Shown piece by piece: positions 1-7,499 of a DNA stretch of 11,429 nucleotides; within the stretch, counting starts at the first letter, position 1; every line of letters begins with the position of its first letter. The notes beneath the pieces are model-generated. The model saw only the letters and a program-made list of their open reading frames with translations, did no database searches and was not told where the DNA came from. The translations under genes and the position numbers were made by a program. This DNA is from an uncultured Roseburia sp. GTDB lineage: Bacteria; Bacillota; Clostridia; Lachnospirales; Lachnospiraceae. The stretch lies in contig CANDFU010000024.1 in the NCBI GenBank assembly GCA_947384095.1, positions 1 to 11,429 on the forward strand. The letters are read 5' to 3'.

Positions 1-17
1 GTTGGAGGAACATGGCT

Positions 18-1211
18 ATGAGAGATAATCGGAGACGGGAGTATGACGTAGACGAGATAATGAAGAAAGCCCTTACATCTGACGCGGCGCCGGACGAGCA
101 TCTGAACCGGCGTATTATGCAGAACTGGAAGGAGAGTGGAGATATGAAAAGAAATGCAGTCAGGAGAATTTATATGGCGGCCGCGGCCGCAGCCTGTGTG
201 CTGTTGGTCACGGTGACTGCGGGAGCCGCAGCCAGGTATTTAAGGACGGACGAAGTGGCGGAGCGGACGGAAAATGAGACAATTGCAGATGCGTTTAAAG
301 GAGAAGATGCGACAGAGATCGGCGAGTCGGCAGAGGCAGGCGATTATCGTTTTACGCTGATGGGGATAACGGGGGCGGAGCGCCTTCGGCAGCTTGATGA
401 GAGTGGATCGTCCCTGGCGGAGAGCGGCACGTATGTAGTCATGGCGGTTGAACGGCTTGACGGCGCGCCGATGCCGTCCACACAGGAAGAGGCTTATGGT
501 GATCTGGAATTTTTTATCTCACCGCTGATACAGGGCCTGGCTCCGTGGCAATATAATATGGCGTCCATGGGAGGTGAACATACGACTTTTGTTGAGGACG
601 GGGTTCTCTACCGGGTAATCGGATGCGACGACGTCTCAATGTTCGCAGACCGGAAACTGTACTTATGTGTGATTGACGATATGTTTTACGACACGAATGC
701 ATATCATTATGACGAGGCGACGGGGCTTATGTCCAGAAACGAATCTTATCAGGGAATCAATCTGCTGTTCGATCTGCCGATCGACAAAATGAAAGCGGAT
801 CCGGACGGCGCCGCGCAATATCTGAAGGAATTGGAAAAGTCGTGGGAACCGGAGGAAACGTCGGATGAGAGTACGTCGTTATTTGACAGTGATATTGCAA
901 AGATGCAGGAAGATCCTGTCGGTAATGAAGCGGAGGTATTAAAAGGCGCTGTATTGATGGAAGACTACACGCGTACTGTGACGGCAAAAGACGGTGTATA
1001 TGAGTATTCGTTCGGGACGGAGTCTGAAAATTGGCAAATGTTATTTTATGAAACGGATCTTTGGGACGGAAGGGATTATATCATTTCCTATACTGATTAT
1101 GACGAGCAGACAGAGCAGTATAAGGGGATATATATCACTCTTTTGAAAAAAACCGGGGAGAATACGGCCGAGATCAGAACTTATCACAAGACGCGGGAGG
1201 ATGCGGAATAG
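18..1211 (+). CDS. Membrane-anchored protein, anti-sigma type (DUF4179-like), 397 aa
   Basis: Single-pass membrane protein of unknown ligand. With the chosen start, roughly the first 50 residues are charged and cytosolic and include an acidic-basic segment ending in LTSDAAPDEHLNRRIMQNW. This is the kind of N-terminal motif seen in Lachnospiraceae proteins that partner ECF sigma factors. An alanine-rich transmembrane helix follows at about residues 51-75, then a long acidic extracytoplasmic region. An Ig-like stretch (DYRFTLMGITGAERL) starts near residue 109. The start at 18 is preferred over the ATG at 12 because GGAGGA at 4-9 is 8 bases from 18 but only 2 from 12. A terminator follows the stop. 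The gene upstream, where a cognate sigma factor would be expected, lies outside the window, so the anti-sigma role is inference. The fold assignment is by resemblance only. Confidence 0.6.
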   Translation: MRDNRRREYDVDEIMKKALTSDAAPDEHLNRRIMQNWKESGDMKRNAVRRIYMAAAAAACVLLVTVTAGAAARYLRTDEVAERTENETIADAFKGEDATEIGESAEAGDYRFTLMGITGAERLRQLDESGSSLAESGTYVVMAVERLDGAPMPSTQEEAYGDLEFFISPLIQGLAPWQYNMASMGGEHTTFVEDGVLYRVIGCDDVSMFADRKLYLCVIDDMFYDTNAYHYDEATGLMSRNESYQGINLLFDLPIDKMKADPDGAAQYLKELEKSWEPEETSDESTSLFDSDIAKMQEDPVGNEAEVLKGAVLMEDYTRTVTAKDGVYEYSFGTESENWQMLFYETDLWDGRDYIISYTDYDEQTEQYKGIYITLLKKTGENTAEIRTYHKTREDAE

Positions 1212-1240
1212 ACGGATCAAAAGAGAGATGACAGGCTGTA

Positions 1241-1291
1241 AAACAGGGGTGGGTTTCTGAAAGGAGTCCACTCCTGTTTGTTTCTGTTTTG
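1241..1291 (+). terminator. Rho-independent terminator after the anti-sigma-type gene
   Basis: Arms AAACAGGGGTGG (1241-1252) and CCACTCCTGTTT (1268-1279) pair over 12 positions with one G-U wobble and a 15-base loop. They are followed by a T-rich tail (GTTTCTGTTTTG). The hairpin begins 30 bases after the stop codon at 1211 and separates this gene from the kinase promoter. Confidence 0.8.
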
Positions 1292-1311
1292 CGGAATATT
1301 TCAGATAAATA

Positions 1312-1340
1312 ATGACATGTTTTCTAAGTTATGTTAAAAT
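1312..1340 (+). promoter_or_regulatory. Sigma-A promoter of the hybrid kinase, extended -10
   Basis: ATGACA at 1312-1317 (5/6 match to the -35 consensus) is followed by a 17-base spacer and TAAAAT at 1335-1340 (5/6 match to -10). TG at 1332-1333 gives an extended -10. The predicted start is near 1347, about 50 bases before the chosen kinase start. It lies just after the upstream terminator, so the kinase should be independently transcribed. Confidence 0.75.
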
Positions 1341-1397
1341 CTGTCTAAGGAATGGGGGGAGATGCCGGGACGTCTGGCTTCGGTATGGAGGTTAAAT

Positions 1398-3593
1398 ATG
1401 GGGAAACAGAAGATAGATAACAAGTTAATGGAATATATATTGATTCTGCTGAACTCCACTGAAAATGTCAGTCTGGGCGGGGCGTCCGGGGCGGACGGAG
1501 ACGGTGAGGAAAGTCCGCTGCCTCTTACGGAATCGCAGAATCTGCGTATGGCATTTGAAGTACTTCAATTCATGGATGAGATGCCGGGGGGCTTTTTGAT
1601 TTACCGGGCAAAAGGAGATCAGCAGATTTTGTTTGCAAATAAAGCCGCCACGCGGATTTTTCTGTGCGATACGCTGCAGGAATTTCTGGAACTGACGCAG
1701 GGCAGTTTCCGGAAAATGGTATATCCGGATGATCTGTGTGAAGTAGAGAAAAGTATTGAGGAACAGATTGCGGACAGTAAGTATGATCTGGATTATGTGG
1801 AATACCGGATAATGCGCAAAGATGGCGCGTTGCGCTGGGTTGAGGATTACGGGCATTTTGTCCGGAGTGAATCATTCGGCGGGATATTTTATGTTTTTCT
1901 GATTGATGCCACGGAAAAGATTGCACAGAGGATGAGCGAGAGGGAGGAATTAAAACTGATTCGCCAGGAGCATCTGCGGCGGCTGGAAGTGATAGAGGGG
2001 CTCAGTATCAATTATGAGTCGATTCTCTATGCGGATCTGGACGAGGATACGATTGTATCCTACCGGACGAGCCGCCGGACAGAGCGTGAGTTTGGGGACG
2101 GGGACCGCATATGTGGTTTTTGCTGGTATATGACGGATTATGCGGAGGCCTGGATTCATCCGGAAGATCGCGAGCTTGTTTTAAAGGTGACTACTCCGGA
2201 ATATATCCGTAAAAATCTGGCGGATAAGAAAACGTATTATATCAATTTCAGGACGGTCTGTGAAGGAGAGCTGCAGTATATGCAGCTCAGGATTGTCGAC
2301 GTCGGAAAGGACAAAGGGCGTATATCCCAGATTGTGATGGGGTATCGGAGAGTGGACGAAGAGATCCGGTATGAGATGAATCAGAAGAAAATGGTGGAAG
2401 AGGCGTTAAATACGACGAATCTTGCGATCGTGGCTAAAAATACGTTTCTTTCCAACATGTCGCATGACATGCGGACTCCTTTAAATGCTATTTTTGGATT
2501 TACGACTCTTGCAAAAAAGTGCAGAAAGGACATCAATGCCGTCGAAAATTATTTTGATAAAATTGAAGCGTCCGGAAAGCAGCTTTTAAACCTGATAGAC
2601 AGGGTCCTGGAGCTGTCCTGGACGGAATCAAGGGATGTCCGTATCACAGAGACAAAGTGCAGCCTTTATGAGATTTTAAACGACGTGCACGAGGCCATGC
2701 TTCCACAGGCGTCTGCAAAGAAGATTACGCTGTTTTTGAATTTTTCCGGTCTGGAGCACGGCAATGTTTACTGCGACCGTGAAAAATTGAAGCAGGTTCT
2801 TTTGTATCTGGTGAATAACGCCGTGACTTATACGGAGCATGGCGGCAGGGTTGAGATGGCGGTAATGGAGCTGAAAAATCTTCCGAATGATTTTGCGGTT
2901 TATCGTTTCCTGATTAAGGATAACGGGATCGGGATCAGCGAGGGGTTTTTAAAGCATATTTTTGAGCCGTTTGAGAGAGAAAAAAACACGACAGTCAGTG
3001 GTATTCACGGCACGGGGCTGGGGCTTACGATTGCGAAAAACCTTGTGGAAATGATGGGGGGAAATATCAAGGTGGACAGCTCGGTAGGCAGGGGAAGCAC
3101 GTTTAAAGTTTCGCTCAGGATGCGCATACAGGAAGGGCAGCCCCCGTTTTTTTATGATCCGGAAGATACGCTGACACGCCTTAAAAGGCATAAGATTCTT
3201 GTGGTGGAGGATAATGAAATCAATCTGGAAATTGAAACGGAGATTTTGCAGGATCTGGGCCTTATCATTGACACGGCGACGGATGGGAGCATTGCTGTCG
3301 AGAAGGTGAAAAATTCGCAGCCCGGGGATTATATCCTGGTTCTGATGGATATCCAGATGCCGATTATGAACGGGCGCGAAGCGGCGGAGGCGATCAGAAA
3401 ACTGGAAAATCCGGCGCTGGCCCGCATACCGATAATTGCGCTGTCGGCCAACGCCTTTGAAAGTGATAAACGCATGTCAATCGAGAGCGGCATGGATGCC
3501 CATCTGACGAAACCGATGGATGTTCCTTTGCTGCTGGAGACGATTGCGAAGGCGCTCCATATTCACAGGATTTCTTACGGAGATAAATACTGA
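1398..3593 (+). CDS. Soluble hybrid histidine kinase with PAS sensor modules and a C-terminal receiver
   Basis: Signal-transduction kinase of 731 residues without a recognisable membrane segment, so probably cytosolic. Two PAS-like modules occupy about residues 60-175 and 205-325. The first has the PAS_3 feature of a YRIMRKDGALRWVEDYG strand. The HisKA domain carries the phospho-acceptor H356 in SHDMRTPLNA. The ATPase domain has the N box (N473/N474), G1 box DNGIGI (508-513) and G2 box GTGLGL (538-543). The receiver has acidic residues E604/D605, acceptor D651 in MDIQMP and the conserved lysine K705. All catalytic landmarks are present. The start at 1398 is chosen because TGGAGG (1386-1391) sits 6 bases before it. 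The in-frame ATG at 1362 has its purine tract only one base away and would add 12 residues. No HPt domain and no response regulator is encoded nearby, so the phosphorelay partner is unknown. The ligand of the PAS modules cannot be told from the sequence. Confidence 0.92.
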   Translation: MGKQKIDNKLMEYILILLNSTENVSLGGASGADGDGEESPLPLTESQNLRMAFEVLQFMDEMPGGFLIYRAKGDQQILFANKAATRIFLCDTLQEFLELTQGSFRKMVYPDDLCEVEKSIEEQIADSKYDLDYVEYRIMRKDGALRWVEDYGHFVRSESFGGIFYVFLIDATEKIAQRMSEREELKLIRQEHLRRLEVIEGLSINYESILYADLDEDTIVSYRTSRRTEREFGDGDRICGFCWYMTDYAEAWIHPEDRELVLKVTTPEYIRKNLADKKTYYINFRTVCEGELQYMQLRIVDVGKDKGRISQIVMGYRRVDEEIRYEMNQKKMVEEALNTTNLAIVAKNTFLSNMSHDMRTPLNAIFGFTTLAKKCRKDINAVENYFDKIEASGKQLLNLIDRVLELSWTESRDVRITETKCSLYEILNDVHEAMLPQASAKKITLFLNFSGLEHGNVYCDREKLKQVLLYLVNNAVTYTEHGGRVEMAVMELKNLPNDFAVYRFLIKDNGIGISEGFLKHIFEPFEREKNTTVSGIHGTGLGLTIAKNLVEMMGGNIKVDSSVGRGSTFKVSLRMRIQEGQPPFFYDPEDTLTRLKRHKILVVEDNEINLEIETEILQDLGLIIDTATDGSIAVEKVKNSQPGDYILVLMDIQMPIMNGREAAEAIRKLENPALARIPIIALSANAFESDKRMSIESGMDAHLTKPMDVPLLLETIAKALHIHRISYGDKY

Positions 3594-3640
3594 CGGCGGA
3601 ACAGGCCACACATACAGTGTAAGGCCGGATCCGGCAGTGT

Positions 3641-4114
3641 TCAGCACATTACGACGATCCGCTCCGGCGTTGTCTGCGGAGGGAGGCTTCTGGTTGTCAT
3701 CGTATAGTAGACCAGGAGAGTCTGGTTGACCGGACTGCAGTTAAAATTCTGACCGTTTACCGTTTTGATATCGGTGCTGGCGGCAATGTTCAGCTGCAGG
3801 GAGCGGTCGGCTGAAAGCAGCCTCCCGTCAAAAAAGTTTAACATAATCTGTTGATTTCTGCCCAGCGCCGTGATGATTTCCGCGCGGTACTGCGGCGGGA
3901 AGATCAATGGAACCGGAAGGCTGCTGTCGTAAAATGCCGCCACCCGCATTCCACGTCTGAGCTGTCTGCTGTCGACGACAAGCGTTTCGGAGCCCACCAT
4001 AAAATTGACGATCCCATTTTCCGTGCCGACGGAAATCATCTGGCCGCAGCAGTCGTTTCCGCTTGTAATACTGAGAATTGAGCCGATGACGGGCACATAA
4101 GACATAAATGACAT
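3641..4114 (-). CDS. Uncharacterised beta-rich protein, 157 aa
   Basis: I do not recognise a characterised function. The protein is 157 residues, has no signal peptide or clear membrane helix, and alternates hydrophobic and polar residues like a small beta barrel. Notable stretches are GIVNFMVGSETLVVD (34-48), the proline-rich PVPLIFPPQYRAEI (67-80), LNFFDGRLLSADRSLQLNI (92-110) and a C terminus of RIVVMC ending in cysteine. C22 and C23 are adjacent near the N terminus. It resembles uncharacterised clostridial proteins I recall with a VPLIYPPQY-like motif, but that is memory, not a search. The start ATG is preceded by AAGGGA at a spacing of 6-7 bases. It lies 64 bases downstream of the MATE gene on the same strand with no convincing terminator between, so the two may be co-transcribed. 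It converges on the kinase gene. Confidence 0.75.
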   Translation of the reverse strand: MSFMSYVPVIGSILSITSGNDCCGQMISVGTENGIVNFMVGSETLVVDSRQLRRGMRVAAFYDSSLPVPLIFPPQYRAEIITALGRNQQIMLNFFDGRLLSADRSLQLNIAASTDIKTVNGQNFNCSPVNQTLLVYYTMTTRSLPPQTTPERIVVMC

Positions 4115-4178
4115 ATTATTCCCTTGCTTCTCTTTTTTCTATTTTATGGCGTTTCCGCCGGAATGGTTCCCTTATCTT

Positions 4179-5516
4179 TTATACGACCTGCTGTCTGAGC
4201 CATTGGCCATGCCGGTAACGGATGATAAACAGCAGCGACCGGAAAACCCAGTCCACATACATTCCGATCCATACGCCGAGTACGCCAAGGCCGAGAGTTC
4301 CTGCGAAAAAGTAACTGCTGGCGACGCGGAAAATCCACATGGAGAGAACGCTGACGCTCATTGTGTATCTGGCGTCTCCGGCCGCGCGCAGAACATTGGG
4401 CAGGGCAAAACTGAAAGGCCAGATCGAGGCTGCGCAGACTGCAAAAGTGCTGAGAATCTGCACTGTCATATGGTACGCTTCCCCGGAGAGGGAGAAACAG
4501 CGGATCAGCAGGCGGACGGAAAGGAGCAGCAGCATGTTGGAGATAAACATTCCTATGTAAGTGAGACGCATCAGCTTTTTGCTGTAGTATTTCGCCTGTT
4601 CCTTTTCGCCTGCACCGATGCAACGGCCGATTACGGTGACCATGGCCAGGCCGATGGCGATTCCCGGGATGTTTGCAAATCCGGCGACGCTGTTTGCCAC
4701 GGCGTTTGCCGCAATCGCCGCCGTTCCAAATGTTGCTGTCAGACTGGATACCAGAAGCTTGCCGATCTGAAACATTCCGTTTTCTACACCGCTCGGAATG
4801 CCTATTTTTAAGATTTTGCCAATCACATCTTTCCTGGGTATCAGACAGCGCAATGAGTCGATGCCGAGCGGATTGTCCCGGCGGCAGAGCAGGATTGTCA
4901 TGACAATGGCGGAGATTACCCGGGCCGTCAGTGTAGCCATGGCGGCGCCGAACACACCGAGTTTAAAGCCGAAAATCAGAAGTGCGTTTCCGCCGATATT
5001 GATAATATTCATCACCAGACTGGTGTACATGCTGATTTTGCTGTTGCCGACAGCTCTGAAGAGTGCGGCCCCCGCATTGTAAACGCCCAGAAATGGGTAT
5101 GAGACTGCAGAAATAATAAAATAGATTTCTGCGCTTGCCATGACGTCCGGCGAAATCCGGCCGAATATTGCCCCGAGCAGAAAGCGATGGCAGAACAGGG
5201 TTGCAGTCATGACGGTAAGCGAGGTCGAGAGCATGATAAACAGAAGCTGCCCGGCCGATAATCTGGCGCGATCGGGCAATTTTTTTCCGAGATACTGGCT
5301 GCAGACAACCGCGCCTCCGGTCGAAAGGGCAGACAAAATCTGTATCAGGAGAACGCTGATGCTGTCCACAAGCGATACGCCGGATACCGCGGCTTCCCCG
5401 CAGGAGGAAACCATCAGTGTGTCGAAAAGACCGATGCTGATGGAAAGAATCTGTTCGATGATCAAGGGGACAATAAGTTTTTTTAAATCCTGATTTGAAA
5501 ATAATCTTTCTTCCAT
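4179..5516 (-). CDS. MATE family multidrug/metabolite efflux transporter
   Basis: Integral membrane antiporter of 445 residues, the usual MATE length, with about twelve hydrophobic helices. MATE proteins export cationic drugs or metabolites driven by Na+ or H+. The N-terminal repeat begins LKKLIVPLIIEQILSISIGL and continues through FDTLMVSSCGEAAVSGVSL. It is followed by GGAVVCSQYLGKK, a typical MATE loop after helix 2. The second half again shows PSGVENGMFQIGKLL and AANAVANSVAGFANIPGIAIG, the repeated-half signature of the family. The start at 5516 (MEERLFSNQDLK) is chosen. A longer reading frame reaches a TTG at 5597 but would translate the pta terminator hairpin and add 27 non-family residues. 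The ribosome binding site is weak (AGAGAG, 11 bases upstream). The substrate cannot be inferred. It may be expressed by read-through from pta or from a -10-like TATAAT at 5601-5606. Confidence 0.93.
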   Translation of the reverse strand: MEERLFSNQDLKKLIVPLIIEQILSISIGLFDTLMVSSCGEAAVSGVSLVDSISVLLIQILSALSTGGAVVCSQYLGKKLPDRARLSAGQLLFIMLSTSLTVMTATLFCHRFLLGAIFGRISPDVMASAEIYFIISAVSYPFLGVYNAGAALFRAVGNSKISMYTSLVMNIINIGGNALLIFGFKLGVFGAAMATLTARVISAIVMTILLCRRDNPLGIDSLRCLIPRKDVIGKILKIGIPSGVENGMFQIGKLLVSSLTATFGTAAIAANAVANSVAGFANIPGIAIGLAMVTVIGRCIGAGEKEQAKYYSKKLMRLTYIGMFISNMLLLLSVRLLIRCFSLSGEAYHMTVQILSTFAVCAASIWPFSFALPNVLRAAGDARYTMSVSVLSMWIFRVASSYFFAGTLGLGVLGVWIGMYVDWVFRSLLFIIRYRHGQWLRQQVV

Positions 5517-5539
5517 AAGTAATACATCTCTCTTTTTAT

Positions 5540-5573
5540 CGCAAAAATGTGGCACGGCTTCCGCCATGCCACA
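5540..5573 (-). terminator. Rho-independent terminator after pta, just upstream of the MATE start
   Basis: On the minus strand the arms TGTGGCATGGC (5573-5563) and GCCGTGCCACA (5558-5548) pair over 11 positions with one G-U wobble and a four-base GGAA loop. TTTTT follows at 5547-5543. The hairpin starts 28 bases after the pta stop. The T tract ends only 26 bases before the MATE ATG, so it also lies in the leader of any transcript that enters the MATE gene from upstream. Confidence 0.88.
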
Positions 5574-5601
5574 GCTTTCTGATTCTTCTCTGATCAATTA
5601 A

Positions 5602-6591
5602 TTATATGTTTGCAATTGCGGCTGTAATAATTGCCATGGAATATACTTCGGAGGCATTGCATCCGCGCGAGAGATCATTGATCGGGGCGTTCAGCCCAAG
5701 AAGGATCGGCCCGTATGCTTCAAAGTGACCAAGACGCTGAGCAATCTTGTAACCAATATTTCCGGCACTGATGTCGGGGAAAATAAAGGTATTTGCATGT
5801 CCTGCCACCGTACTTTCGGGGCATTTTGTGCGGGCAACCCTCGGGTCTACGGCCGCATCAAACTGCAGTTCTCCGTCGATGGGGATGTCCGGATATTTTG
5901 CCTTTGCTTTTTCAGCGGCATTGCGCATCTTGTCAACGGCTTCGCCTTCACCCGAACCCCAGGTAGAATAGCTTAAGAATGCGATCTGCGGATCTACGCC
6001 GAATATCTTTGCGCATTTTGCCGTCTCACCTGCGATCTCGACAAGCTGATCTTCTGTCGGATTGATATTGATGGCACAGTCGCCCATCGCAAGGACGGAA
6101 TTTTCACCGGTAGCAGACGGACGGACCAGAATAAAGCAGGAGGATACGATGCTGTTTCCTGGTTTTGTCTTGATCAGCTGCAGGGCAGGACGTACCGTGT
6201 CTGCCGTCGAGTAAGTTGCACCGCCGAGCAGCGCGTCGGCAAAGCCCATTTTTACCAGCATGGTTCCGAAATTATTTGCCTGGGAGAGCGCTTTTCTTGC
6301 CTGGTCTGGCGTCACGCCTTTGCTCTTGCGCAGTTCGCAGAACATATCTACCATCGCGTCCATATCCTGATATTTTGCCGGATCGATGATCTCTGCTCCG
6401 CGGATATTAAAGCCGGCGTCCTCTGCGGCCTGTGCAATCTCTTCTTCGCTGCCGACGAGAATCGGGTGCAGGAAATATCCTGCCAGCAGACGGGATGCCG
6501 CCTCTAAGATACGGGGATCGCTTCCCTCTGTAAATACGATCTTTTTCGGATCCTTTTTTAAGATGTCAATCAATTGACCAAATCCAAACAT
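5602..6591 (-). CDS. pta: Phosphate acetyltransferase
   Basis: Cytosolic enzyme that interconverts acetyl-CoA plus phosphate with acetyl phosphate plus CoA. With acetate kinase it gives substrate-level ATP formation in fermenters. The 329 residues match the short (class I) Pta length. Recognisable segments are KIVFTEGSDPRILEAA (17-32), the glycine-rich LLGGATYSTADTVRPAL (121-137), RPSATGENSVLAMGDCAINI (157-176), and the C-terminal NAPINDLSRGCNASEVY (301-317). The serine and arginine of LSRG correspond to active-site residues in studied Pta enzymes. The start is supported by AGAGGG 7-8 bases upstream. A strong terminator follows the stop. Unlike the common pta-ackA arrangement, the downstream neighbour is a MATE pump and no acetate kinase gene is present in the window. 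The leader appears structured. Confidence 0.96.
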   Translation of the reverse strand: MFGFGQLIDILKKDPKKIVFTEGSDPRILEAASRLLAGYFLHPILVGSEEEIAQAAEDAGFNIRGAEIIDPAKYQDMDAMVDMFCELRKSKGVTPDQARKALSQANNFGTMLVKMGFADALLGGATYSTADTVRPALQLIKTKPGNSIVSSCFILVRPSATGENSVLAMGDCAININPTEDQLVEIAGETAKCAKIFGVDPQIAFLSYSTWGSGEGEAVDKMRNAAEKAKAKYPDIPIDGELQFDAAVDPRVARTKCPESTVAGHANTFIFPDISAGNIGYKIAQRLGHFEAYGPILLGLNAPINDLSRGCNASEVYSMAIITAAIANI

Positions 6592-6626
6592 TTTATTTCC
6601 CTCTCTTTTCTATAAAATATTTTCGC

Positions 6627-6694
6627 GGCGCCACTGGACGCTGTTTCACGGCGCCTGCCTGCGGGCGTCTGCTTCGCTGCACATTGCCTGCAGG
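6627..6694 (-). other. Structured GC-rich leader of pta with two adjacent hairpins
   Basis: Between the candidate pta promoter and its ribosome binding site there are two abutting inverted repeats. The first to be transcribed has arms 6694-6686 (CCTGCAGGC) and 6666-6658 (GCCCGCAGG), which pair at 8 of 9 positions around a 19-base loop. The second has GGCGCC at 6655-6650 and again at 6632-6627, 17 bases apart. There is no good T tract after either, so neither looks like a terminator. It does not match a riboswitch class I recognise. Function is unknown. Confidence 0.45.
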
Positions 6695-6713
6695 CACATT
6701 TTACCATAATTTC

Positions 6714-6741
6714 ATTATAGTCAGAATTCGCTGAAATTCAA
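6714..6741 (-). promoter_or_regulatory. Candidate sigma-A promoter of pta
   Basis: On the minus strand TTGAAT (6741-6736, 4/6 to -35) is followed by a 16-base spacer and a perfect TATAAT (6719-6714). The predicted start is near 6707 and would give a leader of about 116 bases before the pta start codon. It lies downstream of the terminator of the PsiE-like gene, so pta probably begins its own transcript here. Confidence 0.6.
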
Positions 6742-6853
6742 TAATTGTTTTCAAATAAGTGCATTTTTATTTGTGAATCAATGAAATTCTGAAAATAGTC
6801 TGCCGTTTTGTGAAAAAAATAACGATTCGAAGGAGCACATGAAAAATGGAGAT

Positions 6854-6906
6854 AAAAAACACGGCAATGCTCCCGATGCATAAAAGTATGCGAGGCATTG
6901 CCGTGT
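6854..6906 (-). terminator. Strong Rho-independent terminator after the PsiE-like gene
   Basis: The arms ACACGGCAATGC (6859-6870) and GCATTGCCGTGT (6895-6906) are perfectly complementary over 12 bases and enclose a smaller stem (GCATA/TATGC). Read on the minus strand the hairpin is followed by TTTTTT (6859-6854, the first T also being the last stem base). It begins 38 bases after the stop of the gene at 6944. The plus-strand side has no T run, so termination is minus-strand only. Confidence 0.85.
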
Positions 6907-6943
6907 AAACTGCGGTACGTCCATTTGGACGCGCCGCAGGAAA

Positions 6944-7426
6944 TCATTGCTCAGAATGATTATCAGGCTCATCGTGTAAAGCTTCCCTGTCGTCTGGTTC
7001 CTGCCCGGAGGATTTGAACGGGTGAACCAGCCTGGACACAGGCGAATCATTCCCCTGTCTGGTTGCGGGCATAAAGCGTCTGAAATAAAACAGGACGCCG
7101 ATGCTGATCACAGAAAGAAGATCTTCAAACGGCGTTGTCGCCGTGACGATCATATGACGGGCGATCAGGAAGATCAGAACCTCTATGATGTTTGCCGAAT
7201 TTGGCTTGCAGAGCATCTTGATAAACTCAATGCCGATGACGACGTTGAAAACGGCGTCTAAGTATTCTGAGAATGCACCGACTTCCATCCGGTGCTCCCA
7301 GTATCGTATCAGTTCCGGCCAGAGCGTGATAGCCGCAATCAGAAGGCCTAAAACAACGGCTCCGGCCATAAACAGTTCCATGACCTCACTTGCTTCGTAA
7401 AGTATCTTTCGTAGTTTGTCCCACAT
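6944..7426 (-). CDS. PsiE-like four-helix membrane protein
   Basis: Small inner-membrane protein of 160 residues with four predicted helices at about 15-36, 53-72, 79-95 and 99-119. A hydrophilic tail rich in D, E, P and H follows (121-160). The segment from IGIEFIKML through IIEVLIFLIARHMIVTATT to FEDLLSVISIGVLFYF resembles the core of the phosphate-starvation-inducible PsiE family, where an arginine followed by an aliphatic run precedes helix 4. That family's biochemical role is unknown. The start at 7426 (MWDKLRKIL) is chosen because a GGGGG tract lies 7 bases upstream. The ATG at 7492 would add 22 residues translated from the region just behind the SRP RNA and lacks a ribosome binding site. 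It lies behind the SRP RNA gene and may be read from that promoter. It ends at a strong terminator. Confidence 0.8.
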   Translation of the reverse strand: MWDKLRKILYEASEVMELFMAGAVVLGLLIAAITLWPELIRYWEHRMEVGAFSEYLDAVFNVVIGIEFIKMLCKPNSANIIEVLIFLIARHMIVTATTPFEDLLSVISIGVLFYFRRFMPATRQGNDSPVSRLVHPFKSSGQEPDDREALHDEPDNHSEQ

Positions 7427-7429
7427 CCG

Positions 7430-7464
7430 ATATCCCCCTCTCCGATGATATCCCCAATATCCCC
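7430..7464 (-). repeat. Three GGGGATAT repeats before the PsiE-like gene
   Basis: On the minus strand GGGGATAT occurs at 7464-7457, 7455-7448 and 7437-7430. The offsets are 9 and 18 bases, both multiples of 9. The copy nearest the start codon supplies the ribosome binding site of the PsiE-like gene. The others could be decayed tandem duplications. Confidence 0.6.
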
Positions 7465-7499
7465 ATATCGCACAAAAATCCGAGCGCCGCACTTCGAAT

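Noticed and set aside
3624..3635. GCCGGATCCGGC palindrome between the kinase and the 157-residue gene as a bidirectional terminator
   Set aside because: As a hairpin it gives only a 4-bp stem with no T tract on either side; probably chance.
4146..4166. GGCG/CGCC hairpin after the MATE stop as a terminator
   Set aside because: Stem of four pairs and, in the direction of transcription, followed by an A-rich rather than T-rich sequence.
4146..4811. Long plus-strand open frames opposite the MATE gene (221 aa and others)
   Set aside because: Low-complexity polar translation without family resemblance, no ribosome binding site, and fully antisense to a clear MATE protein; shadow frames caused by codon bias.
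5517..5597. Extended N terminus of the MATE protein from a TTG codon
   Set aside because: It would translate the pta terminator hairpin; the 27 added residues have no family match.
7427..7492. Upstream ATG for the PsiE-like protein
   Set aside because: No ribosome binding site; the added residues (repeated WGY) derive from GGGGATAT repeats rather than conserved protein.
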